Source of the DNA: Vitis vinifera
Lineage: Eukaryota > Streptophyta > Magnoliopsida > Vitales > Vitaceae
DNA length: 64,000 nucleotides
Direction: 5' to 3'
NCBI RefSeq assembly: GCF_030704535.1
Contig: NC_081823.1
Coordinates: 10,342,501 to 10,406,500, forward strand
Made by a program: the position numbers and the translations under genes. Shown in pieces: positions 1 through 10,886 of this stretch. How positions within the stretch are numbered: the stretch's first letter is position 1; each line of letters opens with the position of its first letter. A model generated the notes under the pieces. The model was given only the letters and a program-made list of their open reading frames with translations, searched no databases and was not told where the DNA came from.

Positions 1-308
1 TTCCTACTCAAAGCATCTGCTACAACATTCACCTTTCCTGGATGATAATGAAGAGCAAAATCATAATCTTCCAATGTCTCCATTCATCTCCTTTTCCTAG
101 AGTTCAGATCCTTTTGAGTGAAAATATATTTCAAACTCTTGTGATCAGAGTACACCTCAAACTTCTCTCCATACAAATAGTGTCTCCAAGTCTTAAGGGC
201 AAACACCACTGCTGCAAGCTCCAAATCATGTGTTGGATAATTCCGCTCATGCTGCTTTAACTGTCTTGAGGCATAAGTACCACCTTGCCTTGCTGCAGTA
301 GCACACAC
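1..308 (-). pseudogene. Ty3/gypsy RNase H, C-terminal part (broken)
   Basis: Translation of the minus strand gives the Ty3 RNase H core: the acidic segment [13 protein letters not shown], then [12 protein letters not shown], ending near base 1 with the linker motif VADALSR that precedes integrase. A TGA at 84-86 replaces the Trp expected after the Arg-Arg pair. The preceding RT frame leaves this frame around 260-308, so a frameshift separates it from the upstream domain. It is a non-functional remnant and continues beyond the window edge. Confidence 0.88.
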
Positions 309-1015
309 CCTAGCCCCACTGTGGAAGCATCACAATAAATTGTAAACAACTCTCCACTAATATGAGCAGTTAACACTAGAGCAGTGGTCAATTTCCGTTT
401 CAACTCTTGGAAAGCAGTCCAATCAAACTTCACCCTTTTTCTAGTCAACCGAGTCATTGGTGCTGCAATTCTAGAGAAGTCTTCCACAAACCTCCTATAA
501 TATCCAACCAACCCCAAGAAACTTCTAACCTCAAATACATTAATAGGCCTTTGCCACTCCTGTACAGCTTCCACCTTGGAATGGTCTACTGCTATTCCTG
601 CCTCAGAAACCACATGGCCTAAGAAATTCACTTCAGTAAGCCAAAACTCACTTTTGTCCAACTTCCCATACAATTGATGCCTTCTCAAAGTTCTAAGGGT
701 GGTCACCAAATGCTGCTTATGCTCCTCCAAACTCCTGGAGTAGATCAAGATGTCATCCACAAAGACAATCACAAACTGATCCAAGTAAGCACGAAATACT
801 TTGTTCATTAAATCCATGAAAGCAGCAGGGGCATTAGTTAACCCAAAAGGCATGACTAAGAACTCATAATGCCCATATCTCGTTCTAAAAACGGTTTTAG
901 AAACATCTTCTTCCCTAACCCTCAATTGATGATACCTAGTTCTCAAGTCAATCTTACTAAAATACTTTGCACCCTTCAACTGATCAAACAAGTCATCTAT
1001 CCTTGGAAGAGGCTA
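257..1015 (-). pseudogene. Ty3/gypsy reverse transcriptase palm and start of RNase H (broken)
   Basis: Minus-strand frame holding the RT fingers/palm motifs YFSKIDL, the [11 protein letters not shown] primer-grip region and the active-site box FVDDILIYS (Phe replaces the commoner Tyr of YVDD; both catalytic Asp are present). It runs into the first RNase H Asp motif TIYCDAS. The frame is entered through a TAG at 1013-1015 where the family has a Gln or Tyr codon, so it is separated from the upstream RT segment. The RT-RNase H connection near 420 looks a few codons shorter than usual (FDWTAFQEL), suggesting a small deletion. Confidence 0.9.
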
Positions 1016-1699
1016 CTTATTCTTCACAGTAACTCTATTCAACTTCCTATAGTCAATACATAACCTTAGTGTGCCATCCTTCTTCTTCACAAACAACACT
1101 GGGGCTCCCCATGGTGATGTACTTGGACGAATAAAACCCTTACCCAACAATTCATCTAACTGAGTTTTCAATTCTTTCAACTCAAGAGGGGCCATCCTAT
1201 AAGGGGATACTGAAATAGGATCAGTTCCTGGGTATACTTCAATAGAGAAATCAAACTCTCTATGAGATGGTAAACCTAGTAACTCATCTGGGAATACATC
1301 CTGAAACTTCCTCACCACTGGAATTTCTATAATGTCCTTTTGGGCTTTCTCCTTACCACGAAGACAAGCTAGGAAATTTATTGATCCCTTCCCCAACACA
1401 TACTGATAGCACGGATCGGACTGCGAAAAAGCCAAACTAACACACTTCCCTCCAACAAAGCAAACCTCAAATCCCTCTGGCAGACAAAATATTATCCTGC
1501 GGCGATGACAATCAATAACCGCTCTATACACTGTCAACCAATCCATTTCCAAGATAACATCATACCCAGTCATATCCAAAATCTTCAAGTCCACATTTAG
1601 TGTTTTATCTGCCAAGGTAATAACACACCCCTTGCATATTCTATCAACTCTAGAATTCGTACCCATAAGGGATTCAATAAGTAACAAATTTTCTACCAT
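1013..1699 (-). pseudogene. Ty3/gypsy protease C-terminus, linker and RT N-terminus (broken)
   Basis: Minus-strand open frame of 228 codons. The start resembles the second half of a retropepsin domain (motif [10 protein letters not shown], normally YDVILGMDWL; Gly to Glu next to the flap). Then comes the linker with FPDEL and the N-terminal RT signatures [33 protein letters not shown] and LCIDYRKLN. It ends at a TAG (1013-1015). The upstream protease half is in the same reading frame, separated by a stop at about 1700-1702. An ATG exists at 1697-1699, but it is internal to the polyprotein and not a natural start. Confidence 0.88.
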
Positions 1700-2309
1700 T
1701 TATGTTTTCAACCCCAATGCATTAGCACAAGATGCAGAAATGAAAGAATGAGTTGCACCAGTATCAAACAAAACACGCACCCAAGTACTATATACCAAAA
1801 TCATACCTTCCACCAAAAGGACGTCCTCCTCTGGCTCTGTTAGGGTCAAGGCAAAAACTCTTCCTCCTGCCTGCCTTCCCCTACCTCTAGCATTCGACCC
1901 TTGAGAAGAACGGGTCTGACTACTCATAGTAGTTGTCCTGGTTCCCTGCGCTGCTGGGGGTAATTGTGGCATCTGGTAGTAAGGCAATTGAAACTGAGGG
2001 GGCTGGAAAGACACTACTGGTTGCTGCTAAGAACTTCCCTAAGACTGAGGTCGAGCCTGTTGTACACCTCGCAATGGGCAAGCCTTCCACAAGTGGTCTC
2101 CCGCTCCACAACCATAACATACTCTATTAGCAGCCACCCTCTGAGCACTCTGCTCACCTCCTACATAGAATGAGGAATGCCTCTCAGACTGCTGAGTCCT
2201 CTGCCTCTACTGCGGACCCTGAGATCTCCCTTGGGAACTTTCACCCATTCTTTGTTTCCCTTTTCTATTCCCCCCTTTGCTCCCGAATTTGGTTGGTCTC
2301 CTCAATATC
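1700..2309 (-). pseudogene. Ty3/gypsy gag C-terminus with zinc knuckle, and protease active site (broken)
   Basis: On the minus strand, bases about 2145-2050 encode a CX2CX4HX4C zinc knuckle (CYGCGAGDHLWKAC), the nucleic-acid-binding end of Gag. A Gln/Pro-rich stretch follows, then the aspartic protease active site VLFDTGATHSFIS (DTG triad) near 1770-1740. Two in-frame TAG codons (2039-2041 and 2027-2029) interrupt the Gln-rich linker where Gln codons are expected. The segment around 2150-2309 is Gly/Arg/Gln-rich and poorly conserved. Confidence 0.82.
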
Positions 2310-3148
2310 CTACTCCACCAACAAAGCCCTCTTAACCAACTCAGAATAGTCCCTTATTGCCAATGGGACTAATCTATTCCTAATAGCAGGCCTCAACCCC
2401 TGCTGGAACCTCCTAGCCTTTTCTCCTTCCTCACTGATCATCCCCAAAGCAAAACGAGACAACTCTGAGAAACGTGACTCATACTCCAACACCGACATGG
2501 TTCCTTGGATGAGGTGCTCAAACTCCATCCTCTTGGCATGCTTAGCCACCTCCCCAAAATACTTGCCTAGGAAGATTCTCTCAAATTCCTCCCAGGTCAT
2601 AACCTCAGTGTCATACACCCTTTTCATTGATTCCACCAGAAATCAGCTTTATCAACAAGCATATATGCTGCCAGACCTACCCTTATTTCCTCAAGTATGT
2701 CCAGTTCCACCAGAATTCTTCTCATCCTCCTCAACCAATGCTCCGCTGCTTCAGCACTGGGCTCTCCATTAAAAGATGGAGGCTGCATCACCATGAACCT
2801 CTTCATTGCTTCCATTTGGCTCATTACTGGCCTTTCAGTGCGGCTCCTCCTATGTGAGTGGCCTGAATCCTCATGGCCCTGGGTACCTCTTGATCTCCTG
2901 GAACCCTGGCCTCTCATCAATTCAACAATTTCTCTCAACTCTCTTCTTACTTCTCGAAGTTCTTCTCTTATCGTCTCCAACTCCTCATTCCTCTCTGATC
3001 TTCCTCCTCTGGTCCTTCCCGCCATTTCAAGTTTAACAAACCCTAATTCAATCACATTACTAAGGTGAGCAAAAATAAATTTCACATATACACACTTAGC
3101 AACTTCAACAATTATCAAAACTTTCACTTTCATACACTCACAATACAT
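2310..3148 (-). pseudogene. Ty3/gypsy gag (retrotrans_gag domain), frameshifted
   Basis: Two overlapping minus-strand frames make up the capsid region. The first (3148 to about 2624) starts with a charged coiled-coil-like stretch (LETIREELREVRRELREIVEL), then the capsid motif AAEHWLRRMRRIL, ending at FWWNQ followed by a stop. The second (about 2636-2310) continues with the retrotrans_gag pattern TWEEFERIFLGKYF, SVLEYESRFSEL and RFQQGLRPAIRN. A single-base frameshift near 2630 joins the two, so Gag cannot be made as one protein. An ATG at the MAGRTRGG sequence (about 3024) is a likely original start; upstream codons are probably leader. Confidence 0.86.
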
Positions 3149-3251
3149 AATTCAATTAATCATCAACTTATTAATTAACACATACAAAAATCATAACATT
3201 ATAACACACATAAGCACCCACAAACATTGACCCCAAGGTATTATTGCAACC

Positions 3252-3266
3252 TTGGCTCTGATACCA
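3252..3266 (-). other. Primer binding site for initiator tRNA-Met
   Basis: Read on the minus strand, the sequence TGGTATCAGAGCCAA lies 3 bp internal to the LTR. It is the canonical plant PBS, complementary to the 3' end of initiator tRNA-Met. It fixes element orientation (minus) and the inner LTR boundary at 3270. Confidence 0.93.
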
Positions 3267-3269
3267 CGC

Positions 3270-5435
3270 TGTCACGACCCAAATTCCGGGCGACCCAAAA
3301 TTTGGCCCGTGACCCCAGGTCAAAGGTTTGACCCTAAAGGTTTCTCCTATTCCACGTTGGCAATCAACTAAAACACTCTAAATTTTTTTTTTTTACATAT
3401 AAGTCCCACTAGGGTTCTCACCAACTAACAATATTTTAAAACCTTACTCAAACACATCAAGATTTAATAAACATCATTGCATCCCAAAATAAAGTTTCAT
3501 AAAAATCCCCTTAATCAAAATAAGGTCTTATTACATTGTCCATAATTCACTTATTACAAGGTCTCAATGCCACAAACACAATAAAAAAAATAAAACCTTT
3601 CCACTAAACCGCTCCAGGGGCATCCTGAAGTCCTCCCTGTCCCATCTGTGGATCCTCAGGAGTGATATATGTATCTAAAAAGATATAAAAATGAAGGGGT
3701 GAGCATTTCCACATTGCTTAGTAGGGTGCCTAACACCCACAGGGTTAATGGGGGATTGCTATATTTTGAGAACCCAAACACAACAGTTCACCAATATAAA
3801 TCAAGTCACACAATTTAACATATAACATTAAACTCAATTCCACAACATCCAATCATTAAATGAATGCATATAACCGTATGACACACAATCATACAATGCA
3901 CTATCGTTCTCGGGCTTTCACCGAAGGATACGCGTCCGCACCCAAATATACTCCCCATTCGGAGTCTTCCCGGGGTAAACTTTTGGGTCTTTCACCCTAG
4001 GGATCTCTCTCCCTTCTTAGTTCGTCTCACACAGGCTTTCACTTTTCCTTACTATTTTTTTTTTTTTTTCCATTTCATACACTTTTCACAATTTTTTTTT
4101 TCTTCATACAACCATGATGCAAATGAATGCCACAAACTCCAAAATTCCTTAATAATTTCAACAATTCCAACATTTTCAATAACTCAATAAAATAAAATTT
4201 TCACATTAAAATTCTCGAAAATATACCAACGAATTTTCGAAAATTCACACATCAATATACTTGAATTTATATCACAATTTCAGAATTTTTCAATAATTCT
4301 AATAATTCCTAATATTTGAAAATAATTAATTTTTCACAATAAAATTACCGTAAATATTCCAATCAATTTTCAAAAATTCATAAATCACTAGATTTGAAAT
4401 CTTGCCCTAATTCCGGAATTTTCCTACATTTCTAATAATTTTTAACCTAAAATAATTATTTATCAATTACAAAGAATTCCGGAAATTACAAAAAAATCCA
4501 GAAAAAAATCTCAAATCATTCCAAAAAATTCACACAACATCATAATTACCTACTTAACTCATAATTATCAGATTTATAATTTTTTTCCAATAAAAAATAC
4601 ATTAAATTTAAGCTTTAGGGTTAGTTTTTCCCTACCACAAATCTGAGAATTTGGCCATTAAAAACGAAATCAGCCACCGCAAATTTGTTCCTCTAGTCGA
4701 ATAGAGTATTTTCTCCGAATTTGGGCCGAAACGGAGATCGTTTGGTCGTCCAAACGACCGGTCAAAGATCCGGCGAGTGCCCTAATTCCACAGCCGCCGA
4801 TCCTTTCTTCTCCCCGCGTTCTACCCTTTTAAAAAAAAAACTCCTTCTTTTCCTTTTTTTTTTTTTTTAACAGCCCACTTCACATGGCTTTTAAAAGCCA
4901 CCAGCCACTTAAGCCCATATCCAAGCCCAACTCAATTCCTTTCTTTTTAACAATCCATACCACATTCACATGGCCCAAGTTTAATAGCCCATTTGAACAT
5001 TTTCATTTCTTTTCTTTTATTTTACTTTTCTTTTGTTTATTCTATTTGTTTTATTTGATTTCCATTTTTTTTTAACACACAAATTTATTTATTACCACCA
5101 ATCTAAAACTAATTTTCTCAATTTTATTATTCATCAATTTAATTTAATTAATTAATTAATTTTTCTTAATTAATTCTAATTAATCTTAATTTATTTATTT
5201 TTTTCGCTTTCGGAAAATTTCAATTTCTAAAATCCTAAGAAATTTTCTACCTTAAGGTTGACATGGCATAAAATTTCAACTCGTTTAATTGACTGACACA
5301 ATAAAACGAAATTCACCAATCCGAAATTGACACGTGTTCTCCAAACACTTTTCTTTTTTACTTTTCAACCATCACACAAAATAAGACTTTTCAAACTAAA
5401 AATGCTAACGTGGCATAAAATACCCGGTCATTACA
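3270..5435 (-). repeat. 5' LTR of the Ty3/gypsy element (about 2.17 kb)
   Basis: On the plus strand the LTR begins TGTCACGACCC at 3270, next to the PBS, and ends CGGTCATTACA at 5435, giving TG...CA termini and short inverted ends (TGTAATGACC on the minus strand). The interior holds several homopolymer T tracts (about 4036-4055, 4855-4869) and a GTGAGCATTTCCACATT-type transcript region. No gene is expected inside it. The second LTR is outside the window, so identity and age cannot be estimated. Confidence 0.85.
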
Positions 5436-6380
5436 GATATACAAATTCGTGAGCGCAACAATCACCCAATAGTCCATAAAGGCCAGTTCATACTGCAGAG
5501 TTTTTATCAGGATGGTTGGGAGAGTCAGATATTCTCTCCATGCCATAAAACACAAGGAAGAAAACATGGCTGAAATTTCTAATTCTGTTTATATTCCTTG
5601 CTATCATGGTTGTACGTAGACAAGATTTGACATTCGTTTCATTTCTTTTCCCAGCATACCCAATCTGCTATGTGACATTATATGACTAAAGTTTGTCTGA
5701 GTTCCAAAGTTTCTAGGTTTTGAATCTTCTCCACTGAGCTTGGAACTGCCTTTATCTTGGTATTCCTCAGATTCAATTTCTTTAGTAGGGTGAGATTAAT
5801 AACCACTTCGGGAAAAGTTTCCAAAACTGCATCTTTCAACTTCAAAACTCTCAATAACCTTAATCTCTAGTGTTTTTCTAAATATGAAAGTAGTGAAATT
5901 CTCTCTTCCAAGTTTGAACAAGGTGCGAAGACGAGAGAAATCCTCGCTTTGCAATGAATCTGTGAAAGCATCATGGATTGCTATACATCGATGGCTAAGG
6001 TGATCATATCGATCTACGTTTTGTATGGTCAAAACTTTACAAAAGCTTGCATCTTCAGATATTGGAAATAAGGCATTCTCGCCAAAGATTCTTAACTTGA
6101 CACCTTCTTACTATGCCTTGGAAATCCCTTTTGTTTGCGTCAACCAAGCACCCATTGATCAGCTCATCGAGGTAGGCATCCACCACCTCCTCCAGTGTTT
6201 TACCTCTTTTCTCCTCAACAAATCCTTCAGCTATCCACAAGTTAATCAGCCTTCCACTAGTAAAAGAATAATCCTTAGGAAATTTGCAGAAGTGAAAGAA
6301 ACAACGCTTAAGATGGAAATATCTTTGTTGTAATATTCTCCGAATAATCCCAAGTTTGGAATTGCTTTAGATGAAAGGGG
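5436..6380 (-). pseudogene. CNL (NB-ARC-LRR, RPM1-like) resistance gene fragment
   Basis: Minus-strand translations spread over two or more frames match the NB-ARC C-terminus and start of the LRR domain of CC-NB-LRR immune receptors. RNBS-D-like CFFHFCKFPKDY lies near 6285-6250, followed by INLWIAEGFVEE and LDELINGCLV (about 6245-6140). After that come HDAFTDSLQSEDFSRLRTLF (about 5975-5910) and an LRR segment LKKLNLRNTKIKAVPSSVEK near 5790-5720. Frameshifts and stops make it non-functional. It is cut at the LRR side by the gypsy LTR and at the NB side by copia A, so P-loop and kinase-2 motifs are absent. In intact relatives the NB-ARC acts as a nucleotide switch for effector-triggered immunity. 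Confidence 0.85.
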
Positions 6381-6561
6381 TGATGAAACGAGAGAGATGA
6401 GAGGAAAAGATGCTAATATTATTTATCTCAGTAGTCTTCTACAATAACAGAGCACGCATTATATACAAGCAGAAAATACACATCCTAACCAACTGTACAT
6501 GTGGAGCTAAAAGACTAGAGAGAAAATAATATCCTAACTAATTATAGCTTTAGGCTTAATA
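6381..6561 (-). repeat. 3' LTR of copia element A (short, about 180 bp)
   Basis: Lies between the CNL fragment and a pyrimidine run (plus strand 6562-6570, tcccccctc) that is the polypurine tract read on the minus strand. It starts TG on the plus strand at 6381 and ends TA where CA is expected, a likely point mutation. A TATATAATG element and GC-poor transcript region are inside. The partner 5' LTR is not found in the window. Confidence 0.6.
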
Positions 6562-6629
6562 TCCCCCCTCAAGCTCATTGGTCTAGTGAGAACAGTGAGT
6601 TTGGAACGTAGAGTAATGAAACGTTGGGT

Positions 6630-8080
6630 CACTACATGGAAAAAGATATATGGTGACATTTATAATAAGTCACTATAAACAAAGGGTGTCACTACAACAT
6701 AGCATCATTTTATCCACTGACACCATAAAGGGTATCAATTGGTGACGTATTTGGAAGCGACACCAAAGCAGATAAATGGTGACACATTCAGAAACGACAC
6801 CATATATTTTTAGTGATGCTTAATTTGATATAGAGTTGTATGAGATATATAAAGTGTCATATTAAATGCATCATTTTTTAGTTATAGTGTCCCGTTAAAT
6901 GTATCACCTTTAATTTATGGTGTCACATCATTGTAAATGATTATGGAAGATATGGTTGTTTTTTGTTGATTAGTTTGTAGATTTTTGTAATGCTTATTAA
7001 TAAATAAGACCAATTTGTGTAAATTGTCCATAAATATAATAATCATATTACATTTAACTTATATTTTCATAATGCTTATGAATTAACTTGTAACACATTA
7101 CATCATCCAATAATATTTGTATATCAAATGTTCACAAAATGATAGTACATCAAACACATCAAACCCACCAAAACTAAAAAAGTAAAGTGAATACACATTA
7201 AAACATGATTTAGAAATGTTAAGCCTCCCAACATTCATGTATACCTACATTTCATATGCATAAAACCGACTAACCATAAAATGACACAAGAGTTGCATCC
7301 AAAAACCCAAAATTCTCAATTCCAAATAAAGTAATGTTTATGTCCTATAATGTATGACATAAGAGTCATATCTAAAAACCTAAATCTTGTTGCATCTTTC
7401 TCCTTTCTTTTTATTCTTCATATCGTCCTCCCAAGAGTGTATACTTGCATTTCATAGTTTAATGAGTTTTAGAGTTCTTATTGAAAATAAAAATATGATG
7501 TTATAAAAAATAAACAAATCTAAGTACTAATGTTTTCTTTTTCTTTTTCCTTTTTCTCATTTTGATATAAAAATAGTTCGTAAAGAATAAGTAATGTTAT
7601 ACAATGCCAATGGAAAATTCAATCATACAACAACTAAGGGACTTACCATGAATGATCACGATACATCAATATGATTCATGATTAGTTATAACACAAAAGT
7701 AATCAATTTTTCTCTAATTTCATCAAATTCTACTTGAGAATATGTTTTTTTGTCATCAAACTGAAATCAAATGAGAATAACATTAATATCACAATAATTG
7801 GAAGTATGAAATTATGTACAATTCATTAAATGAGTAAAACCTTTAATATATGCAATAACTATAAAATCAACAATTATTTTTTTAATGAATCTCATAACAA
7901 AGTAGTCACATTTGAACTCAAATAAAAACAATTCAAGAAAATAAAAAATAAATCAAAACTACAAAATCAAAATATAAATCTAAAATTTTAAAAAATACTA
8001 ATTTTCTACTTAAAATTTTCACTTTTTAATGTTTTTTTATAATTCATTTTGCTTTTAAAAATCATTTTTAACATCTAATT

Positions 8081-8132
<52 letters not shown>

Positions 8133-9657
8133 TCTCTTATTTTCATACAAGAAATTTCCATTTATGCCTAAAATACTTTTAGAAAAATCATTGCCAACAA
8201 AATTTTATTTTTAAAATTATTTTCAACATTCTTATTTAAAAAAATTATCACTGGATTATTTTCAAAAAAGATAGTCCTAAAAAAATTAATATTTTATAAC
8301 CCAATTTAAACTCAAAAATTATCCCCAATATTATTTTATATTCCTAAATTATTTTCAAACAAAATAAAAATTATTAATATTTTGATTCATTTTTAAATAC
8401 TTTCACAAAAATATATTTTAACCACAGATTATTTTAATTTATCAAAATATTTTTAGGAAATGAGCTATTTTCCATTTATTACTATCCTATTTTTCAAAAC
8501 ATATTTTCAAGCATTTCATTCACATTTTAAAATTTCAAATACTAAAATTATTGTTTTTATAAAACAACAAAGCATGTAAATTTCAACTACTAAAATTATT
8601 GTTTTTGTAGAATAAACAAAGCAACATACACTTCTCTTCCATTTACTAATTCAACTATTACAATCACCCCAATATTTTGTTCACCTACCAATAATTCATT
8701 CCATGTAGGTGACTCTTTAAAAAAAAATCATATTTATAATACCCTTTACCACTCTGATACCCAATATTCTATTCCATTTAGGTGACTCAATACAAAGAAA
8801 GTAGAAATGTTTTCTTAGGTTAACTGAAGAAAACCCTAAATAGCTTAAGTGTTTTTGGATTAATTGAGCATCATCTTGTAGTAGATGTCAATCTCTATTG
8901 TTAGACTTCACCAAAAAGCTCCTAGCACGGTGGAAAAAATTATCAAATATAGTCAAGTCTTCAATAAAATATTATTTCATGTGAAAAATTACTACAAACT
9001 AGTGTATCTCTCATTCTCAATTAGACAAAAATTTTAAAAATCATTCATTTATCTTGTTTTCATTTGTTTTGGGGCTTATTAGCAATGAAACGAAAAATAT
9101 GTTAGAATGTTAAACCTAGTTTTTACTTCCTTGGAACTCGATAAAAGACACCATTTACAAAACCCACATCATAGATATACTAAATCAAGAGATATAAAAC
9201 AATTATACTAACAAAGATTTTTGCATTAATAAAAAAAAAATGAAGATGATAGATAAGGGATTTTGACTTACCCGAGATTTTACAAAACAAAGAATATCAA
9301 TTATGGGTGTGCCGACCATGGGTGTGAGAAGAAGGAGAAGAAAACGATGGTTAGGGTTAAGCAATAAGATCTTTTATATTAGTTAATGTATATATGGAAA
9401 CAATGGACTTTTCATAAATTGTTCCTACTCACTATTTTAAAAAAAGGCCCATTGAGTTATAAAATTTAATTTTTTTATTTCATATGGTGTCACTTCCAAA
9501 AAATGACACCATAAATCTAAAATTAGCATCATCTAACTACCCTAATTGAAGATTTTTTATATGATGTGTCACCTTTATAAATTTTAAGCTCAATGGTGTC
9601 ATTATTTTAAATGCGACACCATAAATAATGACATCATAAATTATTTTTGTAGTAGTG
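6630..9657. mobile_element. Non-autonomous CACTA (En/Spm-type) DNA transposon, 3,028 bp
   Basis: The termini are CACTAC at 6630 and GTAGTG at 9657, flanked by a perfect 3-bp duplication GGT (6627-6629 and 9658-9660), as CACTA elements make. Subterminal regions are dense in short motifs in both orientations: GGTGTCAC, GGTGACAC and GACACCAT (about 6650-6800 and 9484-9640). These are the expected kind of transposase-binding repeats. The interior is AT-rich, contains an (AT)n tract, and has no open frame resembling a TnpD or TnpA transposase, so the element would need a helper. Confidence 0.93.
8084..8129. repeat. (AT)n microsatellite inside the CACTA element
   Basis: About 46 bp of uninterrupted alternating TA, flanked by AT-rich non-coding sequence. 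It is likely length-variable between individuals and prone to assembly error. Confidence 0.95.
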
Positions 9658-10450
9658 GGTGGAAAGAAGCTTGGTCATGCAATCAGCAAGTTGATCATCA
9701 GAAGGTGTGAACTAGAGAGAGAGAGCGTTGAAGAACATGTTCCCGGACAAAGTGGTAGTCGATTTCCACATGTTTGGTTTGGGCATACAAAATAGGATTG
9801 GCATTTAAGTATGTTGCACTGATATGATCACAAAGAATGAGGGGAGGTGATGGGAGTAATGGAAAGTTCACAAAGAAGAGATTCAGTCCAAGCAATTTCC
9901 GCAACCCTATTTGCTACCCCTCGGTACTCTGATTCGATGTTGGACCGGGATACCACTTCTTGTTTGGAAGATGACCAAGAAACCATATTTGAGCCAAGAA
10001 AAAGGTAGTAGCCACTAGTGCAACGCTTGTCATCAGGGCAAGAGGCCCAATTGGCATCTGTATAGCAAGTGATGTTGAAGTCCAGTGAAGGCTGTAGGAA
10101 GATACCAAAATGAGATATGCCCTTTAAGTACCAGAGAATACGTTTAACAACCTACCAATGAACATCAAAGGGATGGTGCATGAATTGACACACTTTATTT
10201 ACTACAAAAGCTATATCTGGGCGTGTCAAGGTACAATACTGAAGAGCACCAACAAAACTGCGATAATCTGAATCATTTTTAAGAGCCACACCATCATGAA
10301 GAGAGAGATTTGTGTTGGAGGACATAGGAGTGGGACATGGCTTGGCATCTAACATAGCAGCTCGGGTAAAGAGATCAATGATATGCTTTGCTTGGCTGAG
10401 TTGAATACCAGTAGGGGTGTGATGAACCTCCAAGCCCAAAAAATAGTTGT
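9658..10450 (-). pseudogene. Copia A RT C-terminus and RNase H (broken)
   Basis: Minus-strand frames give FLGLEVHHTPTGIQLSQAKH and DAKPCPTPM (RT thumb), then YRSFVGALQYCTLTRPDIAF (connection). The RNase H part follows: ILCDHISATYLNANPILYAQ and KHVEIDYHFVRE (about 9840-9740), continuing to the CACTA insertion. At least two frameshifts break it (near 10140 and 9910). Relatives of this copia type are common in grapevine-like genomes; that is recognition from memory, not a search. Confidence 0.88.
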
Positions 10451-10458
10451 TTTTTATA

Positions 10459-10561
10459 TGTTAGAATTGCCTCGTTAAAAAACTTGCAAGTAAAACCCAA
10501 TAGGACAAAACCTAGATGAAGGGAAAAAAGAGTACAATACACTAACACCCTTTTATAAACA
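10459..10561 (-). repeat. 3' LTR of copia element B (about 103 bp, probably shortened)
   Basis: The plus strand begins TGTTAGAATTGCCTCGTTAA and ends TATAAACA next to the purine tract GAGAAGGAGAATG (minus strand). Read on the minus strand it ends with the AACGAGGCAATTCTAACA-type sequence common at copia LTR ends. A TATAAAAG box sits only a few bases from the TG start, which suggests an internal deletion or a very compact LTR. Confidence 0.55.
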
Positions 10562-10886
10562 TTCTCCTTCTCATGTTGATATCCTTGAGTTTACACATTC
10601 CAATCTTCTGTATTAACTTCTTAAATGTTGAGGTTGGCAACGACTTTATGAACAAATCTACTATATTATCACTTGAGTGTATTTGTTGCACATCAATATC
10701 ACCACTCTTCTGGAGTTCATGTGTATAAAAGAATTTTAGTGAAATGTGTGTAGTTCTATCTCATTTAATATAACCCTTTGTTATCTGTGTAATGCATGCA
10801 GCATTATCTTCAAATAATATTGTTAAGTCACCTTTGATAGAAAAGAGTCCACATGATTCCCGAATATTCTAGATCATAGATCTTAG

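Larger units (their letters stand above)
1..5435 (-). mobile_element. Degenerate Ty3/gypsy LTR retrotransposon, 3' end beyond left window edge
   Basis: On the minus strand the order is LTR (3270-5435), PBS (3252-3266), gag (about 3148-2040), protease, RT and RNase H down to base 1. Integrase and the 3' LTR must lie left of the window. Coding capacity is destroyed by a frameshift in gag near 2630, in-frame stops at 2039-2041, 2027-2029, 1013-1015 and 84-86, a stop between protease and RT near 1700, and a frameshift in RNase H near 260-308. The gag and RT style suggests a Del/Tekay-type chromovirus, but the diagnostic chromodomain would be off-window, so lineage is inference. The 5 bp right of the LTR (5436-5440, gatat) are the candidate target duplication; the partner copy is not visible. 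Confidence 0.93.
6381..10450 (-). mobile_element. Ty1/copia element A, 5' truncated and split by a CACTA transposon
   Basis: The 3' LTR (6381-6561), PPT (6562-6570) and the last codons of RNase H (6571-6629) are separated by the CACTA insertion from the rest of the RT/RNase H (9658-about 10450). Reading minus-strand coding across the insertion with one GGT copy removed keeps the frame open through the motif DDQLADCMTK, so the CACTA element landed in copia coding sequence. Upstream RT, integrase and gag are missing; sequence identity to a copia RT stops near 10450, just before the LTR of element B. Confidence 0.85.

Noticed and set aside
1..5435. Endogenous pararetrovirus copy
   Set aside because: LTR, tRNA-Met PBS and gag-protease-RT order with a retrotransposon zinc knuckle fit Ty3/gypsy; no movement-protein or coat motifs of caulimovirids were seen.
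6630..9657. Alternative reading of the insertion as a MULE or hAT element
   Set aside because: CACTAC/GTAGTG termini with an exact 3-bp duplication fit only CACTA.
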